Assembly (NCBI GenBank): GCA_030696845.1
Contig: JAUYRJ010000024.1
Coordinates: forward strand, 1-42,345
Length of the DNA stretch: 42,345 nt
Origin: Polynucleobacter sp.
GTDB lineage: Bacteria > Pseudomonadota > Gammaproteobacteria > Burkholderiales > Burkholderiaceae
Direction of reading: 5' to 3'
Below, one piece after another: positions 8,515-18,308 of the stretch. The notes under the pieces were generated by a model. The model did no database searches and was not told where the DNA came from. It was given only the letters and a program-made list of their open reading frames with translations. Within the stretch, counting starts at the first letter, position 1; each line of letters begins with the position of its first letter. Position numbers and translations under genes: made by a program.

Positions 8515-9779
8515 ACCGACCTGGACAATCCCTCCTTTCAAGACTGAGTTTTTCTCGATCCGCCCAGCCAAATAGGCGTCATACCATTCCGCTTGCGGCG
8601 CGAACGCTATTGGCCTTACTAGGTAATCTTAAATCCGGCCACCTTAGCTTGACGCTACCCGATGGTAGAACCGAGTGCTTTGGCAACCCCAGCGACAGCT
8701 TGCATGCCGACATCCATATTCTGGATTGGGCTGTATTTAAAGAAGTGCTAACGCATGGTGATATTGGCTTTGCAGAGTCCTACATTCGCGGCCAATGGAA
8801 TACCGCCGATCTCAAATCGCTGCTTGAGATTGCTATCCGCAACCGCACGCTTTTAGAAAAAGCAATTTACGGTAGCTGGTTTGGATCCGTTTTCTATCGT
8901 ATGAAACATCGACTGCGCAATAACTCCAAATCGGGTAGCCGTAAAAATATCCATGCGCATTACGACCTCGGCAATCCGTTTTATTCGCTTTGGCTTGATC
9001 CCAGTATGACGTATTCCAGCGCCTGGTTTGCGGATGAGCAACACATTTCGTTACCACAAGCGCAAGCAAATAAATACCAACGTATTCTGAAGTCTATTGA
9101 TGGCGGTCCTGGCAAACGCATACTGGAAATTGGTTGCGGTTGGGGCGGCTTTATCGAAGAGGCTGGAAAAGCGGGCTGCCAAGTGACGGGACTCACTTTA
9201 TCGCAAGAGCAAAAGGCATTTGCAGAAGAACGAATCACTAAATTTGGATTACCCTCTGAAGTCCGCTTTCAGGACTATCGCGACTGCCAAGAGCAGTTTG
9301 ATGGCATTGCCTCCATTGAAATGTTTGAAGCAGTCGGCGAAAATCACTGGGCTGAATACTTTAAGACCGTTGCGGCTTGCCTTAAATCAGGCGGCAAAGC
9401 CTGTATTCAAACGATTGTGATTGCGGAAGAGCTGTTTGAGCGCTACCGCAGCAGTACAGACTTTATCCAGCAATATGTGTTTCCGGGGGGGATGCTGCCT
9501 TCTAAAACTGCTTTTAGAGAATATGCTGCACGTGCAGGTTTGCGTATCGAGGATGAATTCGCCTTTGGCGCCGACTATGCTAAAACGCTGTGCATCTGGT
9601 TTGATGAATTCAATTACAAAGTTAATGACGTGCTTCGCCTCGGTTTTGATGAAGCCTTTATCCGACTCTGGAACTTTTATTTAATGTATTGCGCAGCTGG
9701 CTTTGCCGAGCGCAATATTGATGTGGTGCAGTTCACCTTAGTTCACAACACCGACCCCGGGGATCGCTTACGACCATGA
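8511..9779 (+). CDS. cyclopropane-fatty-acyl-phospholipid synthase family methyltransferase
   Basis: A 422-residue SAM-dependent methyltransferase of the CfaS family, which adds a methyl or methylene group to the double bond of membrane phospholipid acyl chains. Key blocks are HAHYDLGNPFY (148-158), TYSSAWF, the SAM loop EIGCGWGG (206-213), LTLSQEQ, and FIQQYVFPGGMLPS. The N-terminal ~140 residues are the lipid-binding region. In this gene neighbourhood such proteins can be true CFA synthases or the methylases of furan fatty-acid synthesis; sequence reading alone cannot separate these. It overlaps both neighbours by 4 nt. Confidence 0.88.
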   Translation: MNRPGQSLLSRLSFSRSAQPNRRHTIPLAARTLLALLGNLKSGHLSLTLPDGRTECFGNPSDSLHADIHILDWAVFKEVLTHGDIGFAESYIRGQWNTADLKSLLEIAIRNRTLLEKAIYGSWFGSVFYRMKHRLRNNSKSGSRKNIHAHYDLGNPFYSLWLDPSMTYSSAWFADEQHISLPQAQANKYQRILKSIDGGPGKRILEIGCGWGGFIEEAGKAGCQVTGLTLSQEQKAFAEERITKFGLPSEVRFQDYRDCQEQFDGIASIEMFEAVGENHWAEYFKTVAACLKSGGKACIQTIVIAEELFERYRSSTDFIQQYVFPGGMLPSKTAFREYAARAGLRIEDEFAFGADYAKTLCIWFDEFNYKVNDVLRLGFDEAFIRLWNFYLMYCAAGFAERNIDVVQFTLVHNTDPGDRLRP

Positions 9780-10552
9780 ATCAAATCGGTATGCGGCACT
9801 TTAAGGGTAAGCGTGTTTGGGTTATTGGCGCAACCAGTGGCATTGGCGAGGCTTGCGCCATTGCGCTATTTGCTGAGGGTGCGTCGGTAGCTCTATCCGG
9901 TCGGCGGGTTGATAAGCTCCAAGCGGTAGCTCAGCACGGCAAACCCAATCAAAGTCTTTTTCTGCCCCTCGATGTAACTGATCCAGCAGCCATTCCACTG
10001 GCGCATCAGCGTATTTTGCAAGACTGGGGTCAACTGGATTTATTGCTTTTTGTTTCTGGGATTTACATTCCCCTCCGCGCCGATAATTTTGAAATGGAAT
10101 CGGCTGAAAAAACCATTGATGCCAACGTACTCGGCCCAATGCGCGCCGTTGCGGCAGTACTGCCCGATATGCTTCAGCGCCGTAGCGGGCATATTGCTAT
10201 CGTTGGTAGTGTGGCAGGGTATAGCGGGTTACCCAAGGCATTAGCCTATGGCCCTAGCAAAGCGGCCATGATTAATTTTTGCGAAACCCTCTTTTATGAT
10301 TTGCAGCCACTGGGTATCGGCGTCCACATGATTTCACCGGGTTTTGTGAAAACAGAAGCAACCGCACAAAACGATTTTGAGATGCCTGCCCTCATTAGCG
10401 CAGAAGAGGCTGCTAAGCACATCCTCGATGGAATTCGGGATGGCGAATTCGATATTCACTTCCCAAAACGCTTCTCGGGTTTCTTAAAGTTCTTACGTTT
10501 ACTGCCTTACCCTATTTACTTTTGGATTTTACGTCGCTTCGTTAAGATTTAA
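9776..10552 (+). CDS. short-chain dehydrogenase/reductase (SDR)
   Basis: A 258-residue classical SDR. It has the NAD(P)-binding GATSGIG (18-24), SGRR after the second strand (an arginine pair suggests NADP(H)), Asn117, catalytic Ser145, and Tyr158-x3-Lys162 in YGPSK. The C-terminus is basic and hydrophobic (PKRFSGFLKFLRLLPYPIYF), which may tether it to the membrane. It is the last gene of the gpx-COG2907-DUF1365-cfa-SDR operon, coupled by ATGA. An SDR at this position recurs in related clusters. The substrate is unknown but probably lipid-derived. Confidence 0.88.
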   Translation: MNQIGMRHFKGKRVWVIGATSGIGEACAIALFAEGASVALSGRRVDKLQAVAQHGKPNQSLFLPLDVTDPAAIPLAHQRILQDWGQLDLLLFVSGIYIPLRADNFEMESAEKTIDANVLGPMRAVAAVLPDMLQRRSGHIAIVGSVAGYSGLPKALAYGPSKAAMINFCETLFYDLQPLGIGVHMISPGFVKTEATAQNDFEMPALISAEEAAKHILDGIRDGEFDIHFPKRFSGFLKFLRLLPYPIYFWILRRFVKI

Positions 10553-10587
10553 ACGCACATCACCAAGCTTGCCGCATCAGGCGTTTA
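10550..10587. terminator. possible weak bidirectional terminator between SDR and dsbA-like gene
   Basis: The convergent ends of the SDR and DsbA-like genes share an inverted repeat: TAAACGC (10550-10556) pairs with GCGTTTA (10581-10587) around a 24-nt loop. There is no proper T tract on either side, so this is at best a weak terminator. Confidence 0.2.
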
Positions 10588-11241
10588 CTGGTATTTGTCT
10601 TTCCGCACTTTTTCAACCAAGTAATCCATTACCGCTATTGCCTTTGCGCGAGTACCCGCAATTGAAGGGGAAGTAATGTATTTGCCCTGAATAGCGACTG
10701 TAGGCACCCCATCAATCCGATAGGCATCGCCTAATTGCTTTGCTGCTCTCGCCTTAGAAACAACAGCAAATGAGCGATACGCTGCTAAAAATGCATTGCG
10801 ATCCACGCCCTGACTTGCAACCCAGTCCGCAATCTCATTTTCATTTAATAAGCGCTTATTTTCTTTATGGATGGCGTACATCACTTTGGAATTTAAATTA
10901 CTTTTGCCTAGCGCTTCCAAGGCATAAAACAGTTGACTGTGGGGCATCAGCTCATCGCGAAACGCAATGGGAACCTGACGAAAAACCACATCCTTCGCTT
11001 GGCGTTTTTCCCACGCTGTAATTTCTGGATCGAAATCATAGCAATGGGGGCAGCCATACCAAAAAAATTCCAGTACCTCGACTTTTCCTTTGGTGTCCAA
11101 GGGTTGGGCAACTGGCAACGTTCGGTAATCAAAACCCGGCTCAATTTTGACGGGCGTCTGCGCAATCGCGATAGGGGATAAAAAAGCGGTTGCGGCAATA
11201 GCGACAAAAGCAAAACGGCTGATATGCAGGAGGAATTTCAT
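10585..11241 (-). CDS. dsbA: DsbA-like periplasmic thiol:disulfide interchange protein
   Basis: A 218-residue exported oxidoreductase that introduces disulfides into periplasmic proteins. Residues 1-27 are a signal peptide ending AIA. The active site is CPHC (64-67) in FFWYGCPHCYDF, identical to the E. coli DsbA dipeptide, and the cis-proline loop is GVPTVAI. The start codon overlaps the stop of the SPOR-domain gene by 1 nt (TAATG), so it is the last gene of an argS-SPOR-dsbA run. This order is common in Burkholderiales. Confidence 0.93.
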   Translation of the reverse strand: MKFLLHISRFAFVAIAATAFLSPIAIAQTPVKIEPGFDYRTLPVAQPLDTKGKVEVLEFFWYGCPHCYDFDPEITAWEKRQAKDVVFRQVPIAFRDELMPHSQLFYALEALGKSNLNSKVMYAIHKENKRLLNENEIADWVASQGVDRNAFLAAYRSFAVVSKARAAKQLGDAYRIDGVPTVAIQGKYITSPSIAGTRAKAIAVMDYLVEKVRKDKYQ

Positions 11242-11858
11242 TATTTATTTACCTTGATTACGGCGGGCTTTATACCCATGCCGGTAAGCTTACTACGAAC
11301 AATACCGCTATCGTCCACATTAGCAAAGGGACCGATGCGTACGCGCCAAACGGTTTTTCCATCAACCACACCCTCGCTCACTTGTGATTGCATGCCCTGC
11401 ATAGCGAGGCTGGCTTTTTGCGCATCGGCATCCGATTGACTGGCAAATGCGCCGGTTTGAACAAAAAATATCACTTCTGCTTTAGGGTTACTCGTCCCCT
11501 CTGGCGAAGGTTTCCCGCTAGCGATATCCGCTATCGGATCAATACCAGTAGCCCCCGTGGCGGGGACTTTGCTTTGCAAGGGCTTATTTAAATCAACCTG
11601 CGACGCAGACTTATCTTCGTTGGCTGGCGCTGTATTTTCGGCTGGAGCTACTGGCTTGATGGTGAGCGGTAAATTAGGTACTTGAACCCCTGGTCGCTCT
11701 TGCGGCGGACTTTTGGATATGTAGAAAGCGACCAACAAGGCAAGCGCCAGTCCGATCGCCAAACCAATTACTAGGCCTAGAATCGTACCGCCAAATTCAC
11801 TGGACTGTGCCGACGCTGCAGAACGATTTTGTAAACCGGGTTGTTTGGTTTGCATCAT
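11241..11858 (-). CDS. SPOR domain-containing membrane protein
   Basis: A 205-residue single-pass protein. A short cytoplasmic N-terminus precedes a Gly/Ala/Leu-rich transmembrane helix at about residues 25-47, then a Pro/Ala-rich linker. The C-terminal SPOR domain (about 128-205) contains VQTGAFASQSDADAQKASL and WRVRIGPF. SPOR domains bind denuded glycan strands at the division septum, so an FtsN-like role in division is likely. It lies 12 nt after argS and overlaps dsbA by 1 nt. Confidence 0.9.
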   Translation of the reverse strand: MMQTKQPGLQNRSAASAQSSEFGGTILGLVIGLAIGLALALLVAFYISKSPPQERPGVQVPNLPLTIKPVAPAENTAPANEDKSASQVDLNKPLQSKVPATGATGIDPIADIASGKPSPEGTSNPKAEVIFFVQTGAFASQSDADAQKASLAMQGMQSQVSEGVVDGKTVWRVRIGPFANVDDSGIVRSKLTGMGIKPAVIKVNK

Positions 11859-11870
11859 GATTCCCTTATA

Positions 11871-13604
11871 TTACATTTTTCTTGGGGCAGAAACTCCGAG
11901 CAAGCCCAAGCCATTCTCGATCACCTGTCGCGTTGCTGACAACAACGCTAATCTCGCTAATTTTAAATCCGGATCATCGACTAAAACCCGATCGGCGTTA
12001 TAGAAAGCATGAAAATCCCCCGCTAAATCACGCAAATAAAACGCAACCGTATGGGGCGATAGCTCCGTGGCCGCTACTGTTAGCATTTCAGGGTATTCCG
12101 CCAAGCGTCTGAGCAAATGGTCTGCAGCCTTACTGTCTAATAAAGCAAAATTGGCTTTCTGTAGCTCTATTTCACTCCCATTCCACTGTTGCAAAATGGA
12201 GCAAATCCGAGCGTGTGCATATTGCACGTAAAACACCGGATTTTCATCATTCTGCTGCAACGCCAAATCAACATCAAATACAAATTCCGTATCCGCCTTG
12301 CGTGAGATCAAGAAAAATCGAACCGCATCTCGGCCACGCTGCAAGGCTAAATTGCGCTCCTCTGGAGTCATTTCCTCCGAAACACCTCCAGACCATTCGA
12401 CTAAATCGCGTACCGTGACGTAGGAACCCGCGCGTTTAGAAATCTTAACCTCTTGACCATGGCGCATTACCGTCACCATTTTGTGCAAAACATAATCTGG
12501 GTAATCCGCTGGAATACTCCATCCCCGTTTTTGCGCTACGCCTTGTAAGCCAGATCGCACACGCGCTATGGTTCCATGATGGTCACTACCTTGTACATTA
12601 ATTACCTTACTAAACCCACGTTGCCACTTGCTCGCATGGTATGCCACATCAGGCACAAAATAGGTATAGCTGCCATCGGACTTTCGCATAACACGGTCTT
12701 TATCATCACCGTCATCCGTTGTTCTGAGCCACAAGGCATTGTTCTCTTCATAGGTTTTACCGATCGCCCCTAAGTCGGTCACAATCTGCTCAACACTCCC
12801 ATCGGCATACAGCGAAGACTCGAGGTAATAGCAATCAAACTGCACGCCGAAAGTTCGCAAATCAATATCTTGCTCGTTGCGCAAATAGGCAACTGCAAAT
12901 TGCCTGATTGACTCTAAGTCATCCACACCCTTAAATTGGGATGAGGCCTGATATGACTGGGCTATCTCTGCAATGTACTCACCGTTGTATGCCTGCTCTG
13001 GCCATTGCGCATCGCCCGGCTTTAATCCCTGTAGTCGAGCCTGTACGGAAGCGGCTAAGTTTGCAATCTGAACGCCAGCGTCGTTATAGTAAAACTCGCG
13101 ATGCACTGCGATCCCTTGCGTATCAAGTACATTGGCAATGGCATCGCCAAGCGCAGCCTGCCTGCCGTGGCCAACATGCAGCGGTCCAGTGGGGTTTGCG
13201 GATACGAACTCAATCATAGCGCGAAGGGGCGCATGGGCTTTCTGCCTGCCGAACTGCGCTTTTTCCATCAACACAGATTTAATAACCTCCGTCTTTGCGC
13301 TATTGCTTAAGCGAAAGTTAATAAATCCTGGTCCAGCGATTTCGCTCGTCCGAATTAAATCTGAAAAATCCGCTTGTTTTTGCAGATTATCGACAATGGC
13401 TTGCGCCAACTCCCTGGGATTAAGTTTCCACGCTTTTGCAATCTGCAACGCGATATTGCATGCTACATCGCCATGCTCTACCGATTTGGGCCGCTCTAAG
13501 CGAGGCTCTACTGGCGAGTCGAGCGCTATCCCACGCTCGTGTGCAATGTCCCCAAGGGCATTCTTAAGGTGTTTAATTAATCGATTTTTATGAGTTAGCA
13601 GCAT
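11871..13604 (-). CDS. argS: arginyl-tRNA synthetase
   Basis: A 577-residue class Ia synthetase that charges tRNA-Arg. The N-terminal Arg-tRNA synthetase domain ([14 protein letters not shown]) is followed by the HIGH motif as HVGHG (143-147, in [13 protein letters not shown]). The KMSKS region reads VKISKRAG, and the DALR anticodon-binding domain is at the C-terminus ([13 protein letters not shown] onward). Length is typical. It diverges from the DUF1840 gene over 71 nt and leads the SPOR-dsbA unit. Confidence 0.97.
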   Translation of the reverse strand: MLLTHKNRLIKHLKNALGDIAHERGIALDSPVEPRLERPKSVEHGDVACNIALQIAKAWKLNPRELAQAIVDNLQKQADFSDLIRTSEIAGPGFINFRLSNSAKTEVIKSVLMEKAQFGRQKAHAPLRAMIEFVSANPTGPLHVGHGRQAALGDAIANVLDTQGIAVHREFYYNDAGVQIANLAASVQARLQGLKPGDAQWPEQAYNGEYIAEIAQSYQASSQFKGVDDLESIRQFAVAYLRNEQDIDLRTFGVQFDCYYLESSLYADGSVEQIVTDLGAIGKTYEENNALWLRTTDDGDDKDRVMRKSDGSYTYFVPDVAYHASKWQRGFSKVINVQGSDHHGTIARVRSGLQGVAQKRGWSIPADYPDYVLHKMVTVMRHGQEVKISKRAGSYVTVRDLVEWSGGVSEEMTPEERNLALQRGRDAVRFFLISRKADTEFVFDVDLALQQNDENPVFYVQYAHARICSILQQWNGSEIELQKANFALLDSKAADHLLRRLAEYPEMLTVAATELSPHTVAFYLRDLAGDFHAFYNADRVLVDDPDLKLARLALLSATRQVIENGLGLLGVSAPRKM

Positions 13605-13675
13605 AGGATAATGAGTTTATCAGGCGTCAGGGCACGGTATTCACAGTTGCGCCCATCTGGTGTTAAGCTGAGTCC

Positions 13676-13993
13676 ATGATCTATCAATTTCGCTCTAAAG
13701 CAAGCCCTGATGTCATGATGCTATCGGACTTAACTCAGCGTATTTTTGACATTCTTAAGCGCCCCCTCGAGACTCGCGGCATTCTTTTGCCTGAACAACT
13801 AGGCGATTACATCAAACAACTGGAATTGGCGATCGCTGAGGATCAGGAAATCAGAAGCCCAAACACAGAGAATCGGGATGAGAAAGAGCAAGATTTACCT
13901 AAAGCGGATCGCCTTGGTCAGCGTGCCTTTCCTTTCCTGGAGCTATTAAAACAAGCCCATGCCGCAAACGAGCCGATTCTCTGGGGGGTCTAG
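13676..13993 (+). CDS. DUF1840 domain-containing protein
   Basis: A 105-residue soluble protein with the DUF1840 pattern: YQFRSKASPDVMML at the start, RGILLPEQLGDYIKQLE in the middle, and QRAFPFLELLKQAHAANEPILWGV at the end. A charged, low-complexity linker (about residues 58-80) separates the two halves. The family is largely confined to beta- and some gammaproteobacteria and has no assigned function. It ends 3 nt before the convergent metH stop. No obvious operon partner exists. Confidence 0.85.
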   Translation: MIYQFRSKASPDVMMLSDLTQRIFDILKRPLETRGILLPEQLGDYIKQLELAIAEDQEIRSPNTENRDEKEQDLPKADRLGQRAFPFLELLKQAHAANEPILWGV

Positions 13994-13996
13994 ACT

Positions 13997-16738
13997 TTAT
14001 TCCAATGAGCTGGAGAGTGATCGGCGAACTGCCTCAATCGACTCACCACGGCGCTTAGCGAGATCCTCAAGCTGATCTGCCGCAATCTTACCCACATTAA
14101 AGTACTGCGCACTCGGATGGGCTATATAAAAGCCACTAACACTGGATGCGGGATCCATAGCAAACGATTCGGTAAGCGTCATACCAATATCTTCAGAGCC
14201 GACAATTCGCAGCATATCGCGCTTGACCTCATGCGCAGGGCACGCTGGGTAGCCTGGCGCAGGACGAATACCGCGATATTGCTCATCAATCATTTCTTCA
14301 TTCGTCAGCACTTCATCTACCGCGTAAGCCCATAAATCCGTACGTACACGGTGGTGCATGAGCTCGGCAAATGCTTCAGCAAGGCGATCAGCCAAGGCTT
14401 TGATCATGATCGCGTTGTAATCATCGTGCTTTGCCTGAAATTCCGCGACCTTCTTTTCAACGCCATGGCCTGTTGTTACCGCAAAACAGCCAACGTAATC
14501 TGCCACACCAGAATCTTTTGGCGCAACATAGTCGGCTAAACAGCGATTAGGACGCTTAACGCCATCGACTACCGGGCGCTCGGACTGTTGCCGTAAGTTA
14601 TGCCACACAAATAAAGGATGGGTTCGCGTTTCATCGGTGTACAAGACAATGTCATCGCCAATCGAATTGGCAGGATAAAAGGCAACAACACCATCTGCTT
14701 GCAGCCACTGCCCTTTGATTATTTTTTCTAATAAGGCCTGTGCATCAGCGAATACTTTTTTCGCCTCTATCCCCACAATCTCATCATCTAAAATCGCCGG
14801 AAACTTGCCCGCCAAATCCCAGGTTTGAAAGAATGGAGTCCAATCAATAAACTTGGCGATCTCGCTCAGCGCAAGGTTTTTAAAGACGCGCCGCCCGATA
14901 TATTTAGGCTTCTCTGGCGTATATGCCGTCCAATCGATGCGTTCACGGTTTTGGCGCGCTGCCTCAAGTGAAATGCTGGGGCTGACTTTCCGGTTAGCGT
15001 GTTGCAAGCGAATACGCTCATAATCATCACGCAAATCTTGAATAAATTTGTTCGCACTCTCTTCAGACAATAAACTGGAAGCGACTGATACAGAGCGTGA
15101 CGCATCGGGAACATACACTACTGGGCCATCGTAATGTGGTGCGATTTTGACTGCGGTATGAACGCGTGATGTCGTTGCGCCGCCAATCATGAGTGGCATT
15201 TGCTTATCGCGAAAATAGGGGTCACGCTGCATTTCTTGAGCGACATAAGTCATCTCTTCTAGCGAAGGTGTAATTAATCCGGAGAGTCCGACGATATCGG
15301 CATTCTCTTCCTTAGCCTTTTTCAGAATTTCAGCGCAAGGCACCATCACGCCCATATTGACTACTTCAAAGTTATTACACTGCAGAACGACAGTCACAAT
15401 GTTTTTGCCAATGTCGTGTACATCTCCCTTAACGGTCGCCATTACGATCTTGCCTTTGGCTTTGGCTTCGCCACCTGCCTCGACATGCAAGCGCTTTTCT
15501 TCCTCAATATACGGAATCAAATGCGCGACCGCTTGCTTCATGACGCGCGCGCTCTTGACGACTTGAGGCAAAAACATTTTTCCCTCTCCGAACAAATCGC
15601 CAACGACATTCATGCCGTCCATCAGAGGACCTTCAATGACCTCAATCGGCCTTCCGCCCGAACCCATAATATCGGCGCGGAGCTCTTCCGTATCATCCAA
15701 AATAAAGTTGGTAATACCATGCACTAGTGCGTGCGTTAGTCGATCGCGTACCGGCGCTTCACGCCAAGCCAAGTTCTCAACCTGCTTGGTGCCGTCGCCC
15801 TTAAATTGATCGGCGATCGCAAGCAAGCGCTCGGTTGCCGTCTGTCCATCTTTTTCTTTAAAGCGATTGAGAACAATGTCTTCGACGCGCTCACGTAAAT
15901 CAGGATCCAAGTCGGCGTAAACTCCGAGCTGTCCGGCGTTCACAATGCCCATATCCATTCCCGCCTTAATCGCGTGATACAGGAATACGGTGTGGATCGC
16001 CTCGCGCACACGGTCATTGCCGCGGAATGAAAAGCTGACATTGGAAACGCCGCCGCTCACTTTGGCGCCTGGCAGATTTTCTTTTATCCAGCGCGTCGCA
16101 TTAATGAAATCAACCGCGTAGTTGTCGTGCTCCTCGATACCAGTTGCAATGGCAAATATATTTGGGTCGAAAATAATGTCTTCCGCTGGGAAATGAAGCT
16201 CATCGACCAAAATGCGATAACAGCGCTGACAAATCTCTGTCTTACGCTTAAAAGTATCCGCCTGCCCTTGCTCATCAAATGCCATCACCACAGTAGCGGC
16301 GCCATAGCGGCGAATGAGTTTGGCCTGATGGCGAAATGCCTCTTCACCCTCTTTTAAAGAAATCGAATTAACGATCGGCTTACCTTGAATGCATTTCAAG
16401 CCCGCCTCGATCACGCTCCATTTAGATGAGTCAATCATGATGGGCACGCGCGCAATGTCTGGCTCGGATGCAATCAAATTCAAAAAGCGCACCATCGCCG
16501 CCTCGGAGTCCAGCATTGCCTCATCCATATTGATATCGATGATTTGCGCGCCATTCTCAACCTGTTGGCGCGCGACAGCCAAAGCCTCATCAAACTGATT
16601 GTTCAAAATCATGCGCGAGAATGCTTTTGAACCAGTCACATTGGTACGCTCGCCAATATTGACAAAGCCCACTGCTGGAGTGACATTAAAAGACTCGAGA
16701 CCAGAGAGCTTCATGGCCGGCATCGCTTTCTGAATCAT
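13997..16738 (-). CDS. metH: cobalamin-dependent methionine synthase, pterin/B12/activation part
   Basis: A 913-residue protein holding three of the four MetH modules. The methyl-THF-binding domain (about 15-290) includes [12 protein letters not shown]. The B12 cap and Rossmann domains (about 300-570) carry the base-off signature DVHDIG (439-444), with His441 as lower cobalt ligand. The SAM-dependent reactivation domain has [13 protein letters not shown] (about 822-834). The homocysteine domain is absent and is supplied by the adjacent upstream gene, which it overlaps by 4 nt. A two-gene MetH is usual in Burkholderiales. It transfers methyl from 5-methyl-THF to homocysteine. Confidence 0.95.
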   Translation of the reverse strand: MIQKAMPAMKLSGLESFNVTPAVGFVNIGERTNVTGSKAFSRMILNNQFDEALAVARQQVENGAQIIDINMDEAMLDSEAAMVRFLNLIASEPDIARVPIMIDSSKWSVIEAGLKCIQGKPIVNSISLKEGEEAFRHQAKLIRRYGAATVVMAFDEQGQADTFKRKTEICQRCYRILVDELHFPAEDIIFDPNIFAIATGIEEHDNYAVDFINATRWIKENLPGAKVSGGVSNVSFSFRGNDRVREAIHTVFLYHAIKAGMDMGIVNAGQLGVYADLDPDLRERVEDIVLNRFKEKDGQTATERLLAIADQFKGDGTKQVENLAWREAPVRDRLTHALVHGITNFILDDTEELRADIMGSGGRPIEVIEGPLMDGMNVVGDLFGEGKMFLPQVVKSARVMKQAVAHLIPYIEEEKRLHVEAGGEAKAKGKIVMATVKGDVHDIGKNIVTVVLQCNNFEVVNMGVMVPCAEILKKAKEENADIVGLSGLITPSLEEMTYVAQEMQRDPYFRDKQMPLMIGGATTSRVHTAVKIAPHYDGPVVYVPDASRSVSVASSLLSEESANKFIQDLRDDYERIRLQHANRKVSPSISLEAARQNRERIDWTAYTPEKPKYIGRRVFKNLALSEIAKFIDWTPFFQTWDLAGKFPAILDDEIVGIEAKKVFADAQALLEKIIKGQWLQADGVVAFYPANSIGDDIVLYTDETRTHPLFVWHNLRQQSERPVVDGVKRPNRCLADYVAPKDSGVADYVGCFAVTTGHGVEKKVAEFQAKHDDYNAIMIKALADRLAEAFAELMHHRVRTDLWAYAVDEVLTNEEMIDEQYRGIRPAPGYPACPAHEVKRDMLRIVGSEDIGMTLTESFAMDPASSVSGFYIAHPSAQYFNVGKIAADQLEDLAKRRGESIEAVRRSLSSSLE

Positions 16739-17802
16739 TCCGTAACCTCGTTTTCCGTATCGCGGTAAAACACCCGCGGCTTGCGTTTAGCAACCGCATT
16801 CGCAATTGCGCGAATATGCTCTGGCGTCGTACCACAACAGCCGCCCACTAAATTGACTAGGCCATCCTTTGCAAAACCATCCACTAATTCCGAGGTAATT
16901 TCGGGCGTTTCATCAAATCCGGTATCACTCATTGGATTGGGCAATCCCGCATTGGGATAGCACGAGACTGCTGTATTACAAATGCGGGCTAGCTCAGCAA
17001 TGTACGGCCGCATTAGCGCCGCGCCCAAGGCGCAGTTCAAACCAAATGTCAGCGGCTTGATATGACGTAAGCTATTCCAAAAGGCTTCCACCGTTTGACC
17101 AGACAAAATTCGGCCCGACGCATCCGTCACGGTACCCGATACCATCACCGGCAAGTTAACACCCGCCTCTTCAAAGAACTCGTCCAGCGCAAACATGGCG
17201 GCTTTGGCATTTAAGGTATCAAAAATAGTTTCCACCAAAAAGAGGTCTGCACCGCCCGCATAAAGGCCTTCAATCTGCTCTCGATACGATGCGCGCAAGG
17301 CATCAAAAGTCACATTCCGAGCCCCAGGATCATTAACGTCGGGAGAAATGCTGGCTGTTTTGGGTGTTGGGCCTATTGCTCCCGCTACAAAGCGCGGTTT
17401 CTCGGGCGTACTAAATTTAGCGCACGCGGCGTGTGCAATACGCGCTGCTGCTTCATTCATTTCACGCGCTAAACCAGGCATTTTGTAATCATCTTGCGCT
17501 ACTGAAGTTGCGCCGAAGGTATTGGTTTCAATAATGTCAGCGCCCGCATCCAAATACTCTTCATGGATTTTTTGGATGATCTGGGGCTGAGTTAGAACTA
17601 ATAACTCATTGTTTCCCTTCAAGTCACCGGGATGATCTGCAAAACGAGCATTACCCGGCAGACCGCGATAGTCGGCTTCAGTCAGCTTATATTGCTGAAT
17701 CATGGTTCCCATGGCGCCATCTAAAATTAAAATGCGGTCTTTTAGTAGCGCAGGCAAATCGTTGCCTCGGGTAAATACCGGATTGGAACCGTTTGATTGC
17801 AT
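16735..17802 (-). CDS. metH: methionine synthase homocysteine-binding subunit
   Basis: A 355-residue homocysteine S-methyltransferase domain: [11 protein letters not shown] (26-36), ETNTFGA (92-98) and the zinc-thiolate ligands Cys257 (LNCALG) and Cys322-Cys323 ([10 protein letters not shown]). It equals the N-terminal module of E. coli MetH and must work with the downstream 913-residue protein, to which it is coupled by a 4-nt overlap. The Asp-rich pterin domain is not included. The 77-nt divergent gap to phaM shows no SAM or SAH riboswitch and no clear MetR box. Confidence 0.94.
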   Translation of the reverse strand: MQSNGSNPVFTRGNDLPALLKDRILILDGAMGTMIQQYKLTEADYRGLPGNARFADHPGDLKGNNELLVLTQPQIIQKIHEEYLDAGADIIETNTFGATSVAQDDYKMPGLAREMNEAAARIAHAACAKFSTPEKPRFVAGAIGPTPKTASISPDVNDPGARNVTFDALRASYREQIEGLYAGGADLFLVETIFDTLNAKAAMFALDEFFEEAGVNLPVMVSGTVTDASGRILSGQTVEAFWNSLRHIKPLTFGLNCALGAALMRPYIAELARICNTAVSCYPNAGLPNPMSDTGFDETPEITSELVDGFAKDGLVNLVGGCCGTTPEHIRAIANAVAKRKPRVFYRDTENEVTE

Positions 17803-17879
17803 TGTTTTAATAGAGGGATTAGTCTTAATAACCCACTATTCTATCGATATTATCTACATCAAGCTGACTTGGAGGCTGT

Positions 17880-18308
17880 ATGTTTGGAACCATTCCCGAA
17901 TTTAATCAAAGCATGGAGATGCTTAAAACCATGTGGGGGCAAGGGATTGCAGCCGGTCAAACTGCGGGGCAGTTCCCCTTTACCGCCGATCCATCCAAGG
18001 GACCTGCTGGTTTTGCGGCATTTCCTGGGGTTGATATCGACGAACTTGAAAAGCGCATCAAAGACTTAAAAAGCGTTGAAAACTGGCTTTCCATGAACCT
18101 CAACATCCTGAAAACGACCATTCAGGGACTAGAAGTACAACACGCCACCTTATTAGCGCTCAAGTCTTTTGGTGAGGCCATAACCCCAAAAACAGAAGAT
18201 TCAGGCGAGCCAGCCAAGAGCCGTGCTACGCCGAAGCCACGCAAAACAGCCACACCCCGTCGGAAGAAAGCACGCGGCGCAACTTTCCTTGACGCCACAG
18301 GTGATTGA
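17880..18308 (+). CDS. phaM: PhaM-like polyhydroxyalkanoate granule regulator
   Basis: A 142-residue protein resembling PhaM of Ralstonia/Cupriavidus, which binds PHB granules, PHA synthase and DNA. The N-terminus MFGTIPEF leads to the conserved FPGVDIDELEKRIKDLKSVE and WLSMNLNILKTTIQGLEVQ coiled segment (about 50-90). The Ala/Lys/Arg/Pro-rich tail (about 113-134) is histone-like and fits DNA binding. A strong GGAGG site precedes the ATG. The last 83 nt lie antisense to the metallo-hydrolase gene. PHA synthase is not in this window. Confidence 0.85.
   Translation: MFGTIPEFNQSMEMLKTMWGQGIAAGQTAGQFPFTADPSKGPAGFAAFPGVDIDELEKRIKDLKSVENWLSMNLNILKTTIQGLEVQHATLLALKSFGEAITPKTEDSGEPAKSRATPKPRKTATPRRKKARGATFLDATGD

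Noticed and set aside
13997-17802. Split methionine synthase as a disrupted gene
   Set aside because: Both parts have full domains, intact zinc and cobalt ligands and a 4-nt coupled overlap; the two-gene form is normal in Burkholderiales.
17803-17879. Search for a SAM/SAH riboswitch or MetR box before the metH genes
   Set aside because: The gap is only 77 nt, shared with the divergent phaM, and holds just a loose GGGATTA/TAATAACCC repeat; it is too short for a known riboswitch.
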